Source: Streptomyces sp. WMMB303
GTDB lineage: Bacteria; Actinomycetota; Actinomycetes; Streptomycetales; Streptomycetaceae
Length of the DNA stretch: 64,000 bases
Assembly (NCBI RefSeq): GCF_029351045.1
Contig: NZ_JARKIN010000001.1
Location: 6,293,001-6,357,000 of the forward strand
Direction of reading: 5' to 3'
The notes beneath the pieces were generated by a model, which worked only from the letters and a program-made list of their open reading frames with translations, did no database searches and had not been told where the DNA came from. Below, in pieces: positions 7,581-17,370 of this stretch; within the stretch, counting starts at the first letter, position 1; every line of letters begins with the position of its first letter. Made by a program: the position numbers and the translations under genes.

Positions 7581-9488
7581 TCACTCCGGGGGACCGCCCG
7601 CCAGCGCCGCCAGCACCCCTTCCCCGTACGTCGCCAGCTTCTTCTCCCCGACACCGGTGATCTCGCCGAGCTCGCCCAGGGTCCCGGGCCGCCGCACCGC
7701 GATCTCGCGCAGGGTCGCGTCGTGGAAGACGACGTAGGCGGGGACGCCCTGCTCCCGCGCCTGCTCGGCCCGCCAGCCCCGGAGGGTCTCGAACAGCGGT
7801 ACGGCCTCCTCGGGCAGCTCGGCGGCCACCGCCGCCTTGCCGGAGGAGCCGCCGCCCGGCCGGTTCCCGGCAGGCCCGGCAGCCGTGCGGGACCGCGCCG
7901 GAGCCGGGTCCTTGCGCATCCGCACCTCCCGCTGGGCGCGCAGCACGGTGGCGCTCGCGTCGGTGAGTACCAGCGTGCCGTGCTCACCCTCGATCTCCAG
8001 CAGCCCCTGGGCGATCAACTGCCGGATGACGCTGCGCCATTCGCCCTCGGCCAGCTCGGTGCCGATGCCGAAGACCGACAGCCCGTCGTGGTCGAACTGG
8101 ATGACCTTGGCCGTCCTGCGGCCCAACAGGATGTCCACGAGCTGCCCGGAGCCGAACTTCTGGCCGCGCTCCCGCTTGAGCCGGACGACGGTGGAGAGCA
8201 CCTTCTGCGCGGGCACCGTGCCGTCCCACGACTCCGGCGGGGACAGGCAGGTGTCGCAGTTGCCGCAGGAGGGCTCGGCGGCCCCCTCGGCCGGCTCCTG
8301 GCCGAAGTAGGCGAGGAGCCGGCCGCGCCGGCAGTGGACCGTCTCGCACAGCGAGAGCATCGCGTCCAGGTGCGAACGCGCCCGGCGCTGGAAGGCCGGA
8401 TCGCCCTCGCCGCTCTCGATCAGCTTGCGCTGCTGGACGACGTCCTGGAGGCCGTAGGCGAGCCACGCGTGCGAAGGCAGTCCGTCGCGCCCGGCCCGGC
8501 CCGTCTCCTGGTAGTAGCCCTCGACCGACTTGGGCAGGTCCAGGTGTGCGACGAACCGCACGTCGGGCTTGTCGATCCCCATGCCGAAGGCGATGGTGGC
8601 CACCACGACCAGCCCGTCCTCGCGCAGGAAGCGGGCCTGGTGCGCGGCGCGGGTACCCGCGTCCAGCCCCGCGTGGTAGGGCACCGCCTCGACGCCGTTG
8701 GCGCACAGGAACTCGGCGGTGCGCTCGACCGCGTTCCGCGACAGGCAGTAGACGATGCCCGCGTCGCCCTCGTGCTCCTCCTTGAGGAAGCGCAGCAGCT
8801 GCTTCCTGGGGTCGCGTTTGGGCACGATGCGGTACTGGATGTTGGGCCGGTCGAAGCTGGCGACGAAGTCGCGCGCCGCGGGGAGCCCGAGCCGCTGGAC
8901 GATCTCCTGGTGGGTGGCGCGGGTGGCGGTGGCGGTCAGCGCGATGCGCGGCACGTCGGGCCAGCGCTCGCCGAGCATCGACAGGTTCAGATAGTCGGGC
9001 CGGAAGTCGTGGCCCCATTGGGCGACGCAGTGTGCTTCGTCGATCGCGAAGACGGACACCTCGGCGCGCTCCAGCAGCGCCGTCGTGTTCTCCAGCCGCA
9101 GCCGCTCGGGGGCGATGTAGAGCAGGTCGAGCTCGCCCGCCAGGAACTCGGCCTCCACCACCCGGCGCTGGTCGAGGTCGAGCGTGGAGTTGAGGAAGCC
9201 GGCGCGGACGCCCAGCGCCTTCAGCGCGTCCACCTGGTCCTGCATGAGGGCGATGAGCGGCGAGATCACCACGCCCGTACCCCGTCTGACCAGGGCGGGG
9301 ATCTGGTAGCACAGGGATTTGCCGCCACCGGTGGGCATCAGCACCACCGCGTCGCCCCCCGCGACGACGTGGTCGATGACGGCTTCCTGCTGTCCGCGGA
9401 AGGCGTCGTAGCCGAAGACCTTGCGCAGTACCCGCAGCGCCCCCGTCTCGGACGTCCCACCCGGCCTCTCGGCACTCTCCTGAAGCAT
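7581..9488 (-). CDS. recQ: ATP-dependent DNA helicase RecQ
   Basis: A 3'-5' DNA helicase of about 635 aa for recombination and repair. Motif I is MPTGGGKSLCYQIPAL (Lys57), the DEAH box lies in FAIDEAHCVAQWGHDFRPDY, and motif VI is QETGRAGRDG. A zinc-binding cysteine cluster follows (CETVHCRRGRLLAYFG, then CGNCDTC), then the RQC winged helix, a charged linker and a C-terminal HRDC domain ending in ITGVGEKKLATYGEGVL. The ATG giving MLQESAERPG is used; an in-frame ATG 30 nt upstream (9518) is also possible, and neither has a strong ribosome site. It converges with fahA. Some streptomycetes carry several RecQ paralogues, so the cellular role may be shared. Confidence 0.93.
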   Translation of the reverse strand: MLQESAERPGGTSETGALRVLRKVFGYDAFRGQQEAVIDHVVAGGDAVVLMPTGGGKSLCYQIPALVRRGTGVVISPLIALMQDQVDALKALGVRAGFLNSTLDLDQRRVVEAEFLAGELDLLYIAPERLRLENTTALLERAEVSVFAIDEAHCVAQWGHDFRPDYLNLSMLGERWPDVPRIALTATATRATHQEIVQRLGLPAARDFVASFDRPNIQYRIVPKRDPRKQLLRFLKEEHEGDAGIVYCLSRNAVERTAEFLCANGVEAVPYHAGLDAGTRAAHQARFLREDGLVVVATIAFGMGIDKPDVRFVAHLDLPKSVEGYYQETGRAGRDGLPSHAWLAYGLQDVVQQRKLIESGEGDPAFQRRARSHLDAMLSLCETVHCRRGRLLAYFGQEPAEGAAEPSCGNCDTCLSPPESWDGTVPAQKVLSTVVRLKRERGQKFGSGQLVDILLGRRTAKVIQFDHDGLSVFGIGTELAEGEWRSVIRQLIAQGLLEIEGEHGTLVLTDASATVLRAQREVRMRKDPAPARSRTAAGPAGNRPGGGSSGKAAVAAELPEEAVPLFETLRGWRAEQAREQGVPAYVVFHDATLREIAVRRPGTLGELGEITGVGEKKLATYGEGVLAALAGGPPE

Positions 9489-9661
9489 GCCCGCCACGAT
9501 AAGCCGGATGGCCGACATCCGGTGCCGGGTCCGAGGGGGAGCCGTCGCCGGAGAAAGCGCCTATTGTCGTACACCTGCCACTGATCCAGTCCGGTGCCCG
9601 CGGCACCCCGCACCGCCCCGGCAGCCCGGACCGCACGGGGCACCCCCCTGAAGAGCGCCCC

Positions 9662-10045
9662 TCAGGGGTCGCGCGGCGAGAGCAGATGCACCGATTCCTG
9701 CTCGCGGGGATCGGTACGGGCCACCACCACGGTCACCGGCTCCTCACCGGTGACCGGCATGTGCGGCATGTTCGCGGGCACATAGACCATGTCGCCCGGG
9801 TGCAGGGTGTCGCGGTGCGAGAGGTCCTCCCCGTGCCAGATCTCATGCGCCCCGCTGACGACGTATATGGCCGACTCGTGGCCCGCGTGCAGATGGGGCT
9901 CCCCACGGGAGTTGGCCGGGATGTGCAGGACGTGCAGACACAACCCCTTGGCCCCCACCGACTCCGCCGACACCCCCTCACTGAAGACGCCGCCCTGCTT
10001 CCCCTCGTAACCGCCGTTCTCCCGGCGGAGAATCACACAACCCAT
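9662..10045 (-). CDS. small single-domain cupin protein
   Basis: A 127-aa single beta-barrel. Cupin motif 1 is seen as EPHLHAGHESAIYVVSG, with metal-ligand candidates HxH and a later Glu, and motif 2 as DMVYVPANMPHMPV. Such proteins may bind a metal ion and act as isomerases, dioxygenases or ligand sensors; nothing here decides among them. The ATG start is preceded by AGGAA 13 nt upstream. It lies downstream of nuoN in the same direction but a strong terminator intervenes, so it is probably expressed separately. Confidence 0.75.
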   Translation of the reverse strand: MGCVILRRENGGYEGKQGGVFSEGVSAESVGAKGLCLHVLHIPANSRGEPHLHAGHESAIYVVSGAHEIWHGEDLSHRDTLHPGDMVYVPANMPHMPVTGEEPVTVVVARTDPREQESVHLLSPRDP

Positions 10046-10100
10046 GACTGGAATTCCTACCGTTTCAGCGCGCCTGTTGTCACCGACAACCTCACAAGAA

Positions 10101-10134
10101 GCCGCCAGAGGCCCGGTCGCGGGTCTCTGGCGGC
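10101..10134 (-). terminator. terminator at the end of the nuo operon
   Basis: A 15-bp stem (GCCGCCAGAGGCCCG against its complement, one G-T pair) with loop GTCG lies about 85 nt past the nuoN stop. On the minus strand it is followed by TTCTTGTG, consistent with an intrinsic terminator that closes the 14-gene operon. Confidence 0.8.
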
Positions 10135-10217
10135 ATCTCCCCGGTCGGTTCGTACGACCGGCGGCTAGGACGTGGAACGGCGGACCGCAGAGGGCCGCCG
10201 CGCGGTCGCTCCTCCGC

Positions 10218-11906
10218 TCACCGCACGAACACCCCCGCCTGTCCGGCCAGGTCGAGGAAGTACTGCGGCGCCACCCCCAGCACGACCGTGACCACGACAC
10301 CGAGCGCGATCGCCGAGGTCGTCATGACACTCGGCACCGCCACACTCGGCCCGTCGGCCCGCGGCTCGCTGAAGAACATCAGCACGATGACCCGCAGATA
10401 GAAGAACGCCGCGATGGCCGAGGCGATCACACCGACCACGACCAGCGCACCCGCGCCGCCCTCGGCAGCCGCCTTGAACACCGCGAACTTCCCCGCGAAC
10501 CCGGAGGTGAGCGGAATACCCGCGAACGCCAGCAGGAAGACCGCGAACACGGCCGCGAGGAGCGGTGAACGCCGCCCGAGTCCGGCCCACTTGGACAGGT
10601 GCGTCGCCTCGCCGCCCGCGTCCCGCACCAGCGTGACCACCGCGAAGGCGCCCAGCGTCACGAAGGAGTAGGCGGCCAGATAGAACAGCACCGAGGAGAT
10701 GCCGTCCTCCGAGGTGGCGATGACACCCGCCAGCAGGAAGCCCGCGTGCGCGATCGAGGAATAGGCCAGCAGCCGCTTGATGTCCGTCTGGGTGATGGCG
10801 ACCACGGCACCGCCGAGCATCGTCAGGATCGCCACGCCCCACATCACCGGCCGCCAGTCCCAGCGCAGCCCCGGCAGCACCACGTACAGCAGCCGCAGCA
10901 GCGCGCCGAACGCCGCCACCTTGGTGGCCGCCGCCATGAATCCGGTCACCGGCGTCGGCGCGCCCTGGTACACGTCCGGGGTCCACATGTGGAAGGGGAC
11001 GGCACCGACCTTGAACAGCAGGCCCATCACGACCAGCGCACTGCCGATCAGCAGCAGCGCGTCGTTGCCCGTGGTGTCCGCCAGCACCGGGTCGCTGACC
11101 GCGTCGGTCCCGGCCACCACCCGGGCGATGGACGAGTAGTTGACGGTGCCCGCGTACCCGTACAGCAGCGCGATACCGAACAACAGGAACGCCGAGGAGA
11201 ACGCGCCCAGCAGGAAGTACTTGACCGCCGCCTCCTGGGACAGCAGCCGCCTGCGGCGGGCCAGCGCGCACAGCAGGTACAGCGGGAGGGAGAAGACCTC
11301 CAGCGCGATGAAGAGGGTCAGCAGATCGTTCGCCGCCGGGAACAGCAGCATGCCGGCGACCGCGAACATCAGCAGCGGGAAGACCTCGGTGGTCGTCCAG
11401 CCCGCCTTGACTGCCTGCTGCTCCCCCTCACCGCCGGGCACCGAGGCGGGCTGCGCCGCGAAGGAGTCCACCCGGCTGCCGTGCGCCGCAGGCTCCAGCT
11501 TGCGCTCGGCGAAGGTGAAGACACCCACGATCCCCACCAGCAGCAGCGTGCCCTGGAGGAAGAGCGCGGGCCCGTCGACGGCCAGCGCTCCCATGCCGGC
11601 GATCTGCGCCTTGGTGGTGGCCGCGCCGCTCGCCGCCAGCCCGATGACCGCGGCGAACGCGGAGGCCAGTCCGGCCAGCGCGACGAACAGCTGGGCGCTG
11701 TAGCGGGCCCGGCGCGGCGCGAACGCGTCGATCAGGACGCCGAGGGCGGCCGCACCCAGGACGATCAGCACCGGGGAGAGCTTGCCGAACTCGATGCTCG
11801 GCGCCTGCAGCGTGTCGCCCGCGCCCGCCGCGACTGTCCACAGGCTGGGGACACCGGACGCCGCGGACGCACCGCCCGCCGACGCCACGTCTGTCATACC
11901 GATCAC
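10218..11906 (-). CDS. nuoN: NADH-quinone oxidoreductase subunit N
   Basis: A 562-aa antiporter-like membrane subunit of complex I, forming one of the three proton channels. The core carries about 14 membrane helices with the conserved charged residues of the Mrp-related fold (for example GLLFKVGAVPFHMWTPDVYQGAPTPVTG, broken here only for description at residues about 270-297, and LAYSSIAHAGFLLAG). Actinobacterial NuoN has a longer N-terminus than the E. coli protein, and a hydrophilic loop rich in Gln/Glu near residues 140-165 separates early helices. Its start overlaps the nuoM stop by 4 nt, and it is the last gene of the operon. Confidence 0.95.
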   Translation of the reverse strand: MIGMTDVASAGGASAASGVPSLWTVAAGAGDTLQAPSIEFGKLSPVLIVLGAAALGVLIDAFAPRRARYSAQLFVALAGLASAFAAVIGLAASGAATTKAQIAGMGALAVDGPALFLQGTLLLVGIVGVFTFAERKLEPAAHGSRVDSFAAQPASVPGGEGEQQAVKAGWTTTEVFPLLMFAVAGMLLFPAANDLLTLFIALEVFSLPLYLLCALARRRRLLSQEAAVKYFLLGAFSSAFLLFGIALLYGYAGTVNYSSIARVVAGTDAVSDPVLADTTGNDALLLIGSALVVMGLLFKVGAVPFHMWTPDVYQGAPTPVTGFMAAATKVAAFGALLRLLYVVLPGLRWDWRPVMWGVAILTMLGGAVVAITQTDIKRLLAYSSIAHAGFLLAGVIATSEDGISSVLFYLAAYSFVTLGAFAVVTLVRDAGGEATHLSKWAGLGRRSPLLAAVFAVFLLAFAGIPLTSGFAGKFAVFKAAAEGGAGALVVVGVIASAIAAFFYLRVIVLMFFSEPRADGPSVAVPSVMTTSAIALGVVVTVVLGVAPQYFLDLAGQAGVFVR

Positions 11907-13561
11907 TCGTGGTCACCTCCGCCGTGTCCGGCCGGCTTGTAGTCGAACCACGCCGAGGGATCAGTGTGGTCGGCCACGGGATGCTGCGGCTCGGGGTCCT
12001 TCTTCTGTACGTCCGAGAGGGTGTGCTCCACCGCGGGGTTCACGATCTCGGTGAGCGGCTTGGGGAAGACACCGAGGAAGAGCAGCAGCGCCACCAGCGG
12101 CGCCACCACGGCCAGCTCCCGCACCTTCAGGTCCGGCATCCGCTCGATCTCGGGTTTGCGCACCGGGCCGGTCATGGTGCGCTGGTAGAGCACCAGCACG
12201 TACAGCGCGGCCAGGACGATGCCGGCGGTGGCGATGATCCCGGCCACCGGATAGCGGCTGAAGGTGCCCACCAGCACCAGGAACTCGCTGACGAACGGCG
12301 CCAGACCGGGCAGCGAGAGCGTCGCCAGCCCGCCCACCAGGAAGGTGCCCGCCAGCACCGGCGCCACCTTCTGCACTCCGCCGTAGTCCGCGATCAGGCG
12401 GGAGCCGCGGCGCGAGATGAGGAACCCGGCGACCAGCATCAGCGCGGCCGTCGAGATGCCGTGGAAGACCATGTAGAGCGTGGCACCGCCCTGGCCCTGG
12501 CTGGTCATCGCGAAGACGCCCAGGATGATGAAGCCGAAGTGCGAGATGGAGGCGTAGGCGATCAGCCGCTTCATGTCCCGCTGTCCGACCGCCAGCAGCG
12601 CCCCGTACACCACGCTCACCAGCGCCAGGCCGAGCACCACCGGGGTGGCCCACTGGCTGGCGTTCGGGAACAGGCCCAGGCAGAAGCGGAGCATCGCGAA
12701 GGTGCCGACCTTGTCGACGACGGCGGTGATCAGCACCGCGACCGGGGCCGTGGCCTCACCCATCGCGTTCGGCAGCCAGGTGTGCAGCGGCCACAGCGGG
12801 GCCTTGATGGCGAACGCGGCGAAGAACCCGAGGAACAGCAGCCGCTCGGTCGTCGTCGAGATCGTCAGCTCGCCGCTCGCCCGCGCCTTCAACAGCTCCG
12901 GCAGCGAGAAAGTGCCCTCGCCCAGGCTGTCGGCGCTGACGACGAACAGCCCGATGACGGCGGCCAGCATCACCAGCCCGCCGGCCAGGTTGTAGAGCAG
13001 GAACTTCACCGCAGCGTACGAGCGCTGCTTGGCGCCCTCCTCCTCGCCGGCCGCGTGCGCCCGGTCCCCGAAACCGCCGATGAGGAAGTACATCGGGATG
13101 AGCATCGCTTCGAAGAAGATGTAGAAGAGGAAGACGTCGGTGGCGGCGAACGAGACCAGCACCATCGCCTCGACGGCGAGGATCAGCGCGAAGAAGCCCT
13201 GGGTGGGCCGCCAGCGGCTGTTCTCCCGCTCCTCGACCTGGTCGGCGTCGTGCCAGCCGGCGCCGATGACGAACGGGACCAGCAGCGCCGTCAGCGCCAT
13301 CAGCGCGGCGCCGATGCCGTCGACGCCCAGTTCGTAGCGGACCCCGAAGTCGGAGATCCAGGCGTGCGACTCGGTCAGTTGGTAGCGGGCGCCACCCGGG
13401 TCGAAGCGGGCCAGCACCACGCCCGAGAGCACCAGCGTGGCCAGTGAGACGGCCAGCGCCAGCCATTTGGCGACGGTGCGCCGGGCCGCCGGAACGGCCG
13501 CCGTGGCGACGGCCCCGACGGCGGGCAGCGCTGCCGTGACCGTCAGCAGGGGAAATGACAT
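11903..13561 (-). CDS. nuoM: NADH-quinone oxidoreductase subunit M
   Basis: A 552-aa antiporter-like proton-pumping subunit in the membrane arm. The key Glu of helix 5 lies in FYIFFEAMLIPMYFLIGGFG and the conserved Lys in FLGFFAAFAIKAPLWPLHTW, with the following PNAMGEATAPVAVLITAVVDKVGTF loop. The C-terminal cytoplasmic tail (about 50 residues, charged, ending near AGHGGGDHE) is longer than in E. coli. The nuoN ATG overlaps its stop, and the nuoL stop is only 3 nt upstream, so all three antiporter genes are translated as a block. Confidence 0.95.
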   Translation of the reverse strand: MSFPLLTVTAALPAVGAVATAAVPAARRTVAKWLALAVSLATLVLSGVVLARFDPGGARYQLTESHAWISDFGVRYELGVDGIGAALMALTALLVPFVIGAGWHDADQVEERENSRWRPTQGFFALILAVEAMVLVSFAATDVFLFYIFFEAMLIPMYFLIGGFGDRAHAAGEEEGAKQRSYAAVKFLLYNLAGGLVMLAAVIGLFVVSADSLGEGTFSLPELLKARASGELTISTTTERLLFLGFFAAFAIKAPLWPLHTWLPNAMGEATAPVAVLITAVVDKVGTFAMLRFCLGLFPNASQWATPVVLGLALVSVVYGALLAVGQRDMKRLIAYASISHFGFIILGVFAMTSQGQGGATLYMVFHGISTAALMLVAGFLISRRGSRLIADYGGVQKVAPVLAGTFLVGGLATLSLPGLAPFVSEFLVLVGTFSRYPVAGIIATAGIVLAALYVLVLYQRTMTGPVRKPEIERMPDLKVRELAVVAPLVALLLFLGVFPKPLTEIVNPAVEHTLSDVQKKDPEPQHPVADHTDPSAWFDYKPAGHGGGDHE

Positions 13562-13564
13562 AAC

Positions 13565-15460
13565 TCAGACCGCCCTCATCAGCAGGGTCGCGGCGATCAG
13601 CACAGCCGCGCCGCCGAACATCGAGACCGCGTAGGAGCGGGCGAACCCGTTCTGGAGCCGCCGCAGCCGTCCGGAGAGACCGCCGAAGCCGGCGGCCGTG
13701 CCGTTGACGGCGCCGTCGACGACCTTGTTGTCGACGTAGACCAGGCTGCGGGTCAGATGCGTACCGCCGCTGACCAGCACCACGTGGTTGAAGTCGTCCT
13801 GCAACAGGTCCCGGCGGGCCGCGCGGGTGAGCAGGCTGCCGCGCGGGGCGAGGGCGGGGACCGGCTTGCGCCCGTACTGGAACCAGGCCACGCCCACGCC
13901 CAGGACGAGCGAGACGATCGTCGAGGCCGTCACCGCGGTGGCCGAGACCGGGGAGTGCCCGTGCTCGAACGCCGTCACCGGCTCCAGCCAGTCCACGAAC
14001 GCGTCGCCCGCCTTGAAGAGCCCGCCCGCGAAGACGGAACCGAAGGCCAGCACGATCATCGGGATCGTCATGATCTTCGGGGACTCGTGCGGGTGCGGCT
14101 CGCGGCCCTCGGCGTCCGGCTGCCAGCGCTTCTCGCCGAAGAAGGTCATCAGCATCACCCGCGTCATGTAGTACGCGGTGAGCGCCGCGCCCAGCAGGGT
14201 GACCGCGCCCAGGATCCAGCCCTCGGTGCCGCCCTTGCCGAACGCGGCCTCGATGATCTGGTCCTTGGAGAAGAACCCGGACAGGCCGGGGAAGCCGATG
14301 ATGGCCAGATAGCCCAGCCCGAACGTCACGAAGGTGACCGGCATGTGCTTGCGCAGTCCGCCGTAACGCCGCATGTCGACCTCGTCGTTCATGCCGTGCA
14401 TCACCGAACCGGCCCCCAGGAAGAGCCCGGCCTTGAAGAAGCCGTGGGTGACCAGGTGCATGATGGCGAACGCGTAGCCGATCGGCCCCAGTCCGGCGGC
14501 CAGGATCATGTAGCCGATCTGCGACATGGTCGAGCCGGCCAGCGCCTTCTTGATGTCGTCCTTGGCGCAACCGACGATCGCACCGAAGAGCAGCGTGACG
14601 CCGCCGACGACGACCACCACCAGTTGCGCGTCCGGTGCGCCGTTGAAGATCGCGCCGGACCGGGTGATCAGGTAGACGCCCGCGGTCACCATCGTCGCGG
14701 CGTGGATGAGGGCCGAGACCGGGGTCGGGCCCTCCATCGCGTCGCCCAGCCAGGACTGGAGCGGCACCTGCGCGGATTTGCCGCAGGCGGCCAGCAGCAG
14801 CATCAGCCCGATCGCGGTGAGCGTGCCCTCGCCCGCCTCCCCGGTGGAGGAGAGGACCGGCGCGAAGGCGAAGCTGCCGAAGGTGGTGAACATCAGGAAG
14901 ATCGCGATGGCCAGCCCGGCGTCACCGACCCGGTTGACCAGGAACGCCTTCTTCGCCGCGGTGGCCGCGCTCGGCTTGTGCTGCCAGAACCCGATCAGCA
15001 GGTACGAGGCGAGCCCCACGCCCTCCCAGCCGACGTACAGCAGCAGGAAGTTGTCGGCCAGCACGAGCAGCAGCATCGCCGCCAGGAACAGGTTGAGGTA
15101 GCCGAAGAAGCGCCGCCGGCCCGGGTCGTGCTCCATGTAACCGACCGAGTAGATGTGGATGAGCGTGCCCACGCCGGTGATCAGCAGGACGAACGTCATC
15201 GACAACTGGTCGAGCTGGAAGGCCACATCGGCCTGGAAGCCCTCCACCGGCACCCAGGAGAACAGCTTGCTGTGCATGGCCCGGTCCTCGGCGCCCTCCC
15301 CCAGCATGGAGAGGAACAGCGCCGCGCCGATCGCGAAGGAGGCGGCGGCCAGCAGTGTGCCCAGCCAGTGCCCTCCGCGGTCCAGGCGCCGCCCGCCGCA
15401 CAGCAGCACGGCGGCGCCGAGCAGGGGCACCCCGACGAGCAGTCCGATCATTGACTCCAC
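13565..15460 (-). CDS. nuoL: NADH-quinone oxidoreductase subunit L
   Basis: The 631-aa distal antiporter-like subunit, with the long lateral amphipathic helix and terminal transmembrane helix that brace the membrane arm. Conserved sites include YVGWEGVGLASYLLIGFW (helix-5 Glu), AACGKSAQVPLQSWLGDAM (helix-7 Lys) and EGPTPVSALIHAATMVTAGVYL. Length is close to that of E. coli NuoL. The lateral-helix region runs through the last 120 or so residues. It is 13 nt from the nuoK stop on one side and 3 nt from nuoM on the other. Confidence 0.95.
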   Translation of the reverse strand: MESMIGLLVGVPLLGAAVLLCGGRRLDRGGHWLGTLLAAASFAIGAALFLSMLGEGAEDRAMHSKLFSWVPVEGFQADVAFQLDQLSMTFVLLITGVGTLIHIYSVGYMEHDPGRRRFFGYLNLFLAAMLLLVLADNFLLLYVGWEGVGLASYLLIGFWQHKPSAATAAKKAFLVNRVGDAGLAIAIFLMFTTFGSFAFAPVLSSTGEAGEGTLTAIGLMLLLAACGKSAQVPLQSWLGDAMEGPTPVSALIHAATMVTAGVYLITRSGAIFNGAPDAQLVVVVVGGVTLLFGAIVGCAKDDIKKALAGSTMSQIGYMILAAGLGPIGYAFAIMHLVTHGFFKAGLFLGAGSVMHGMNDEVDMRRYGGLRKHMPVTFVTFGLGYLAIIGFPGLSGFFSKDQIIEAAFGKGGTEGWILGAVTLLGAALTAYYMTRVMLMTFFGEKRWQPDAEGREPHPHESPKIMTIPMIVLAFGSVFAGGLFKAGDAFVDWLEPVTAFEHGHSPVSATAVTASTIVSLVLGVGVAWFQYGRKPVPALAPRGSLLTRAARRDLLQDDFNHVVLVSGGTHLTRSLVYVDNKVVDGAVNGTAAGFGGLSGRLRRLQNGFARSYAVSMFGGAAVLIAATLLMRAV

Positions 15461-15473
15461 TGGTTCGTACCCC

Positions 15474-15773
15474 TTACAGCTTCATCAGGCTGGCGTCGTC
15501 GACCGAGGCCGAGTGGCGGGCGCGGTAGAGCATCACGATGATCGCCAGGCCGACCACGACCTCGGCGGCGGCGACGACCATGACGAAGAACGCCATGATC
15601 TGGCCGTCGAGGTTGCCGTGCATCCGGGAGAAGGCGACCAGCGTGAGGTTGGCGGCGTTCAGCATCAGCTCGATGCACATGAACACCACGATGGCGTTGC
15701 GCCGGATGAGGACTCCGGCGGCGCCGATGGTGAACAGCAGCGCCGCGAGATAGACGTAGTTGATCGGGCTCAC
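15474..15773 (-). CDS. nuoK: NADH-quinone oxidoreductase subunit K
   Basis: A 99-aa, three-helix membrane subunit linking the quinone site to the antiporters. The conserved Glu residues lie in FMCIELMLNAANLTLVAFSR and in the third helix (AAEVVVGLAIIVMLYR). The start is a GTG whose bases overlap the nuoJ stop (GTGA), giving direct translational coupling. Size is typical of the family. Confidence 0.95.
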   Translation of the reverse strand: MSPINYVYLAALLFTIGAAGVLIRRNAIVVFMCIELMLNAANLTLVAFSRMHGNLDGQIMAFFVMVVAAAEVVVGLAIIVMLYRARHSASVDDASLMKL

Positions 15774-16702
15774 TTGGCGGCCTCCTCGCGCTCGGTCCCG
15801 GCCGCGTCCTCCGGCTCGGACGGCTGCCCGTTCCGGGCGGCCTCCTCCTCGCCCGCCGTCTCCCGCTCCAGGGCGCGTTCACCCGGATCCTTGGGGCCGG
15901 GGTAGGTGGGGCGGCCCTGGTATTCGGCGGTGCGCTGCTCGATGGCGGCGAGCCGGGCCAGCTGCTCGGAGCTGACCTCGCGGATCTGACCGCGGCTGCG
16001 CAGGGTGGGGCTGACGCTGAGCTCGGCGGGCGAACCGTCGGGCAGCAGCGCCGGGCGGTCGACCGCGTTGTGCCGGGCGTAGACGCCGGGCGCGGGCAGC
16101 GGCGGCAGTTGGGTGCCGCCGCGCACCCGCTCGATCGCCTGCTCGCGCTGAGACTTGATCTTCTCCACCCGCTCCCGGTGGGTGAGCAGCGTGGCACCGA
16201 CCGCGGCGACGGTCAGCAGCGCCCCGACGACCTCGAAGGCGACGACGTACTTGGTGAACAGCAGCGAGGCCAGCGCCGGGACGTTGCCCTGCGCGTTCGC
16301 CGCGGCCAGCCCGTTGAAGCCGCCGACCGAGACCTGCCCGATCCCGACGATCAGCAGTGTGCCGAGCCCCAGGCCGCAGAGGGCCGCCATCCAACGCTGG
16401 CCCTTGAGGGTCTCCTTGAGGGAGTCGGCGGCACTGACTCCGACGAGCATCAGGACGAACAGGAACAGCATCATGACCGCGCCGGTGTAGACGACGATCT
16501 GTACGACGCCCAGGAAGTAGGCGCCGTTGGCGAGGTAGAACAGCGCCAGGATGATCATGGTGCCGGCGAGGCAGAGCGCGCTGTGCACGGCCCGGCGCAG
16601 CAGGACGGTGCCGAGTCCGCCCAGTACGGCGACCGTGCCCAGCACCCAGAACTGGACGGCCTCGCCGGTGGAGGTGGCCGCGGTCGCGGCGAGGGCGGTC
16701 AT
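15770..16702 (-). CDS. nuoJ: NADH-quinone oxidoreductase subunit J with long C-terminal tail
   Basis: A 310-aa membrane subunit. The first 180 or so residues give the five expected helices, including the conserved region YFLGVVQIVVYTGAVMMLFLF where the pi-bulge helix of complex I lies. The remaining 130 residues form a hydrophilic tail rich in Arg, Glu and Pro (EKIKSQREQAIERV near its start, ending EREEAAK) that is absent from E. coli NuoJ. Comparable extensions occur in other actinobacterial NuoJ proteins; their role is unknown. The ATG overlaps the nuoI stop region by 4 nt, and its own stop overlaps the nuoK start. Confidence 0.94.
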   Translation of the reverse strand: MTALAATAATSTGEAVQFWVLGTVAVLGGLGTVLLRRAVHSALCLAGTMIILALFYLANGAYFLGVVQIVVYTGAVMMLFLFVLMLVGVSAADSLKETLKGQRWMAALCGLGLGTLLIVGIGQVSVGGFNGLAAANAQGNVPALASLLFTKYVVAFEVVGALLTVAAVGATLLTHRERVEKIKSQREQAIERVRGGTQLPPLPAPGVYARHNAVDRPALLPDGSPAELSVSPTLRSRGQIREVSSEQLARLAAIEQRTAEYQGRPTYPGPKDPGERALERETAGEEEAARNGQPSEPEDAAGTEREEAAK

Positions 16703-17370
16703 CGTTCGCCCTCCCCGCTGGCGGTCACGGTGCCGCCGGTCTGCTCGCCGTGCGGCGCCGCGTCGAAGGTGGCGTCCCCGGCGGCGGCCGGTTCGTCGGC
16801 ACCGAAGGTGTCGGCCGACTCCTGCGGCACCCCGGTGTCGGTGACGGTCTGCTGCACCGTCCCGGGCGCCGCCTCGGTGACCAGTCCGCGATAGTAGTCC
16901 TTCTCCGTCATGCCCGGGTGGATGGCGTGCGGCGAGTCGACCATGCCGTCCTCCAGGCCGGCGAGCAGCTCCTCCTTGGTGTAGATGAGGGACTCGCGGC
17001 TGTCGTCGGCCAGTTCGTACTCGTTCGTCATGGTCAGCGCCCGCGTGGGGCACGCCTCGACGCACAGGCCGCACAGGATGCAGCGCAGGTAGTTGATCTG
17101 GTAGACGCGGCCGTAGCGCTCCCCGGGCGAGTAGCGCTCCTCCTCGGTGTTGTCGGCCCCCTCGACGTAGATCGCGTCGGCGGGGCAGGCCCAGGCGCAC
17201 AGCTCGCAGCCGACGCACTTCTCCAGCCCGTCCGGATGCCGGTTGAGCTGGTGGCGGCCGTGGAAGCGGGGCGCCGTGGGCTTCTTGTACTCGGGGTACT
17301 GCTCGGTCAGCCGCTTCTTGAACATGTCCGTGAAGGTCACGCCGAAGCCGGCCACGGGGTTCTCAGGCAC
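16699..17370 (-). CDS. nuoI: NADH-quinone oxidoreductase subunit I
   Basis: A 223-aa peripheral subunit carrying the two [4Fe-4S] clusters (N6a, N6b) that pass electrons toward NuoB. Both eight-iron motifs are complete: CVGCELCAWACPADAIYVE and CILCGLCVEACPTRALTM. The GTG start overlaps the last bases of nuoH (GTGCCTGA), so translation is coupled. The C-terminal 70 residues are acidic and lack structure-forming motifs, an extension beyond the E. coli protein. Confidence 0.95.
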   Translation of the reverse strand: MPENPVAGFGVTFTDMFKKRLTEQYPEYKKPTAPRFHGRHQLNRHPDGLEKCVGCELCAWACPADAIYVEGADNTEEERYSPGERYGRVYQINYLRCILCGLCVEACPTRALTMTNEYELADDSRESLIYTKEELLAGLEDGMVDSPHAIHPGMTEKDYYRGLVTEAAPGTVQQTVTDTGVPQESADTFGADEPAAAGDATFDAAPHGEQTGGTVTASGEGER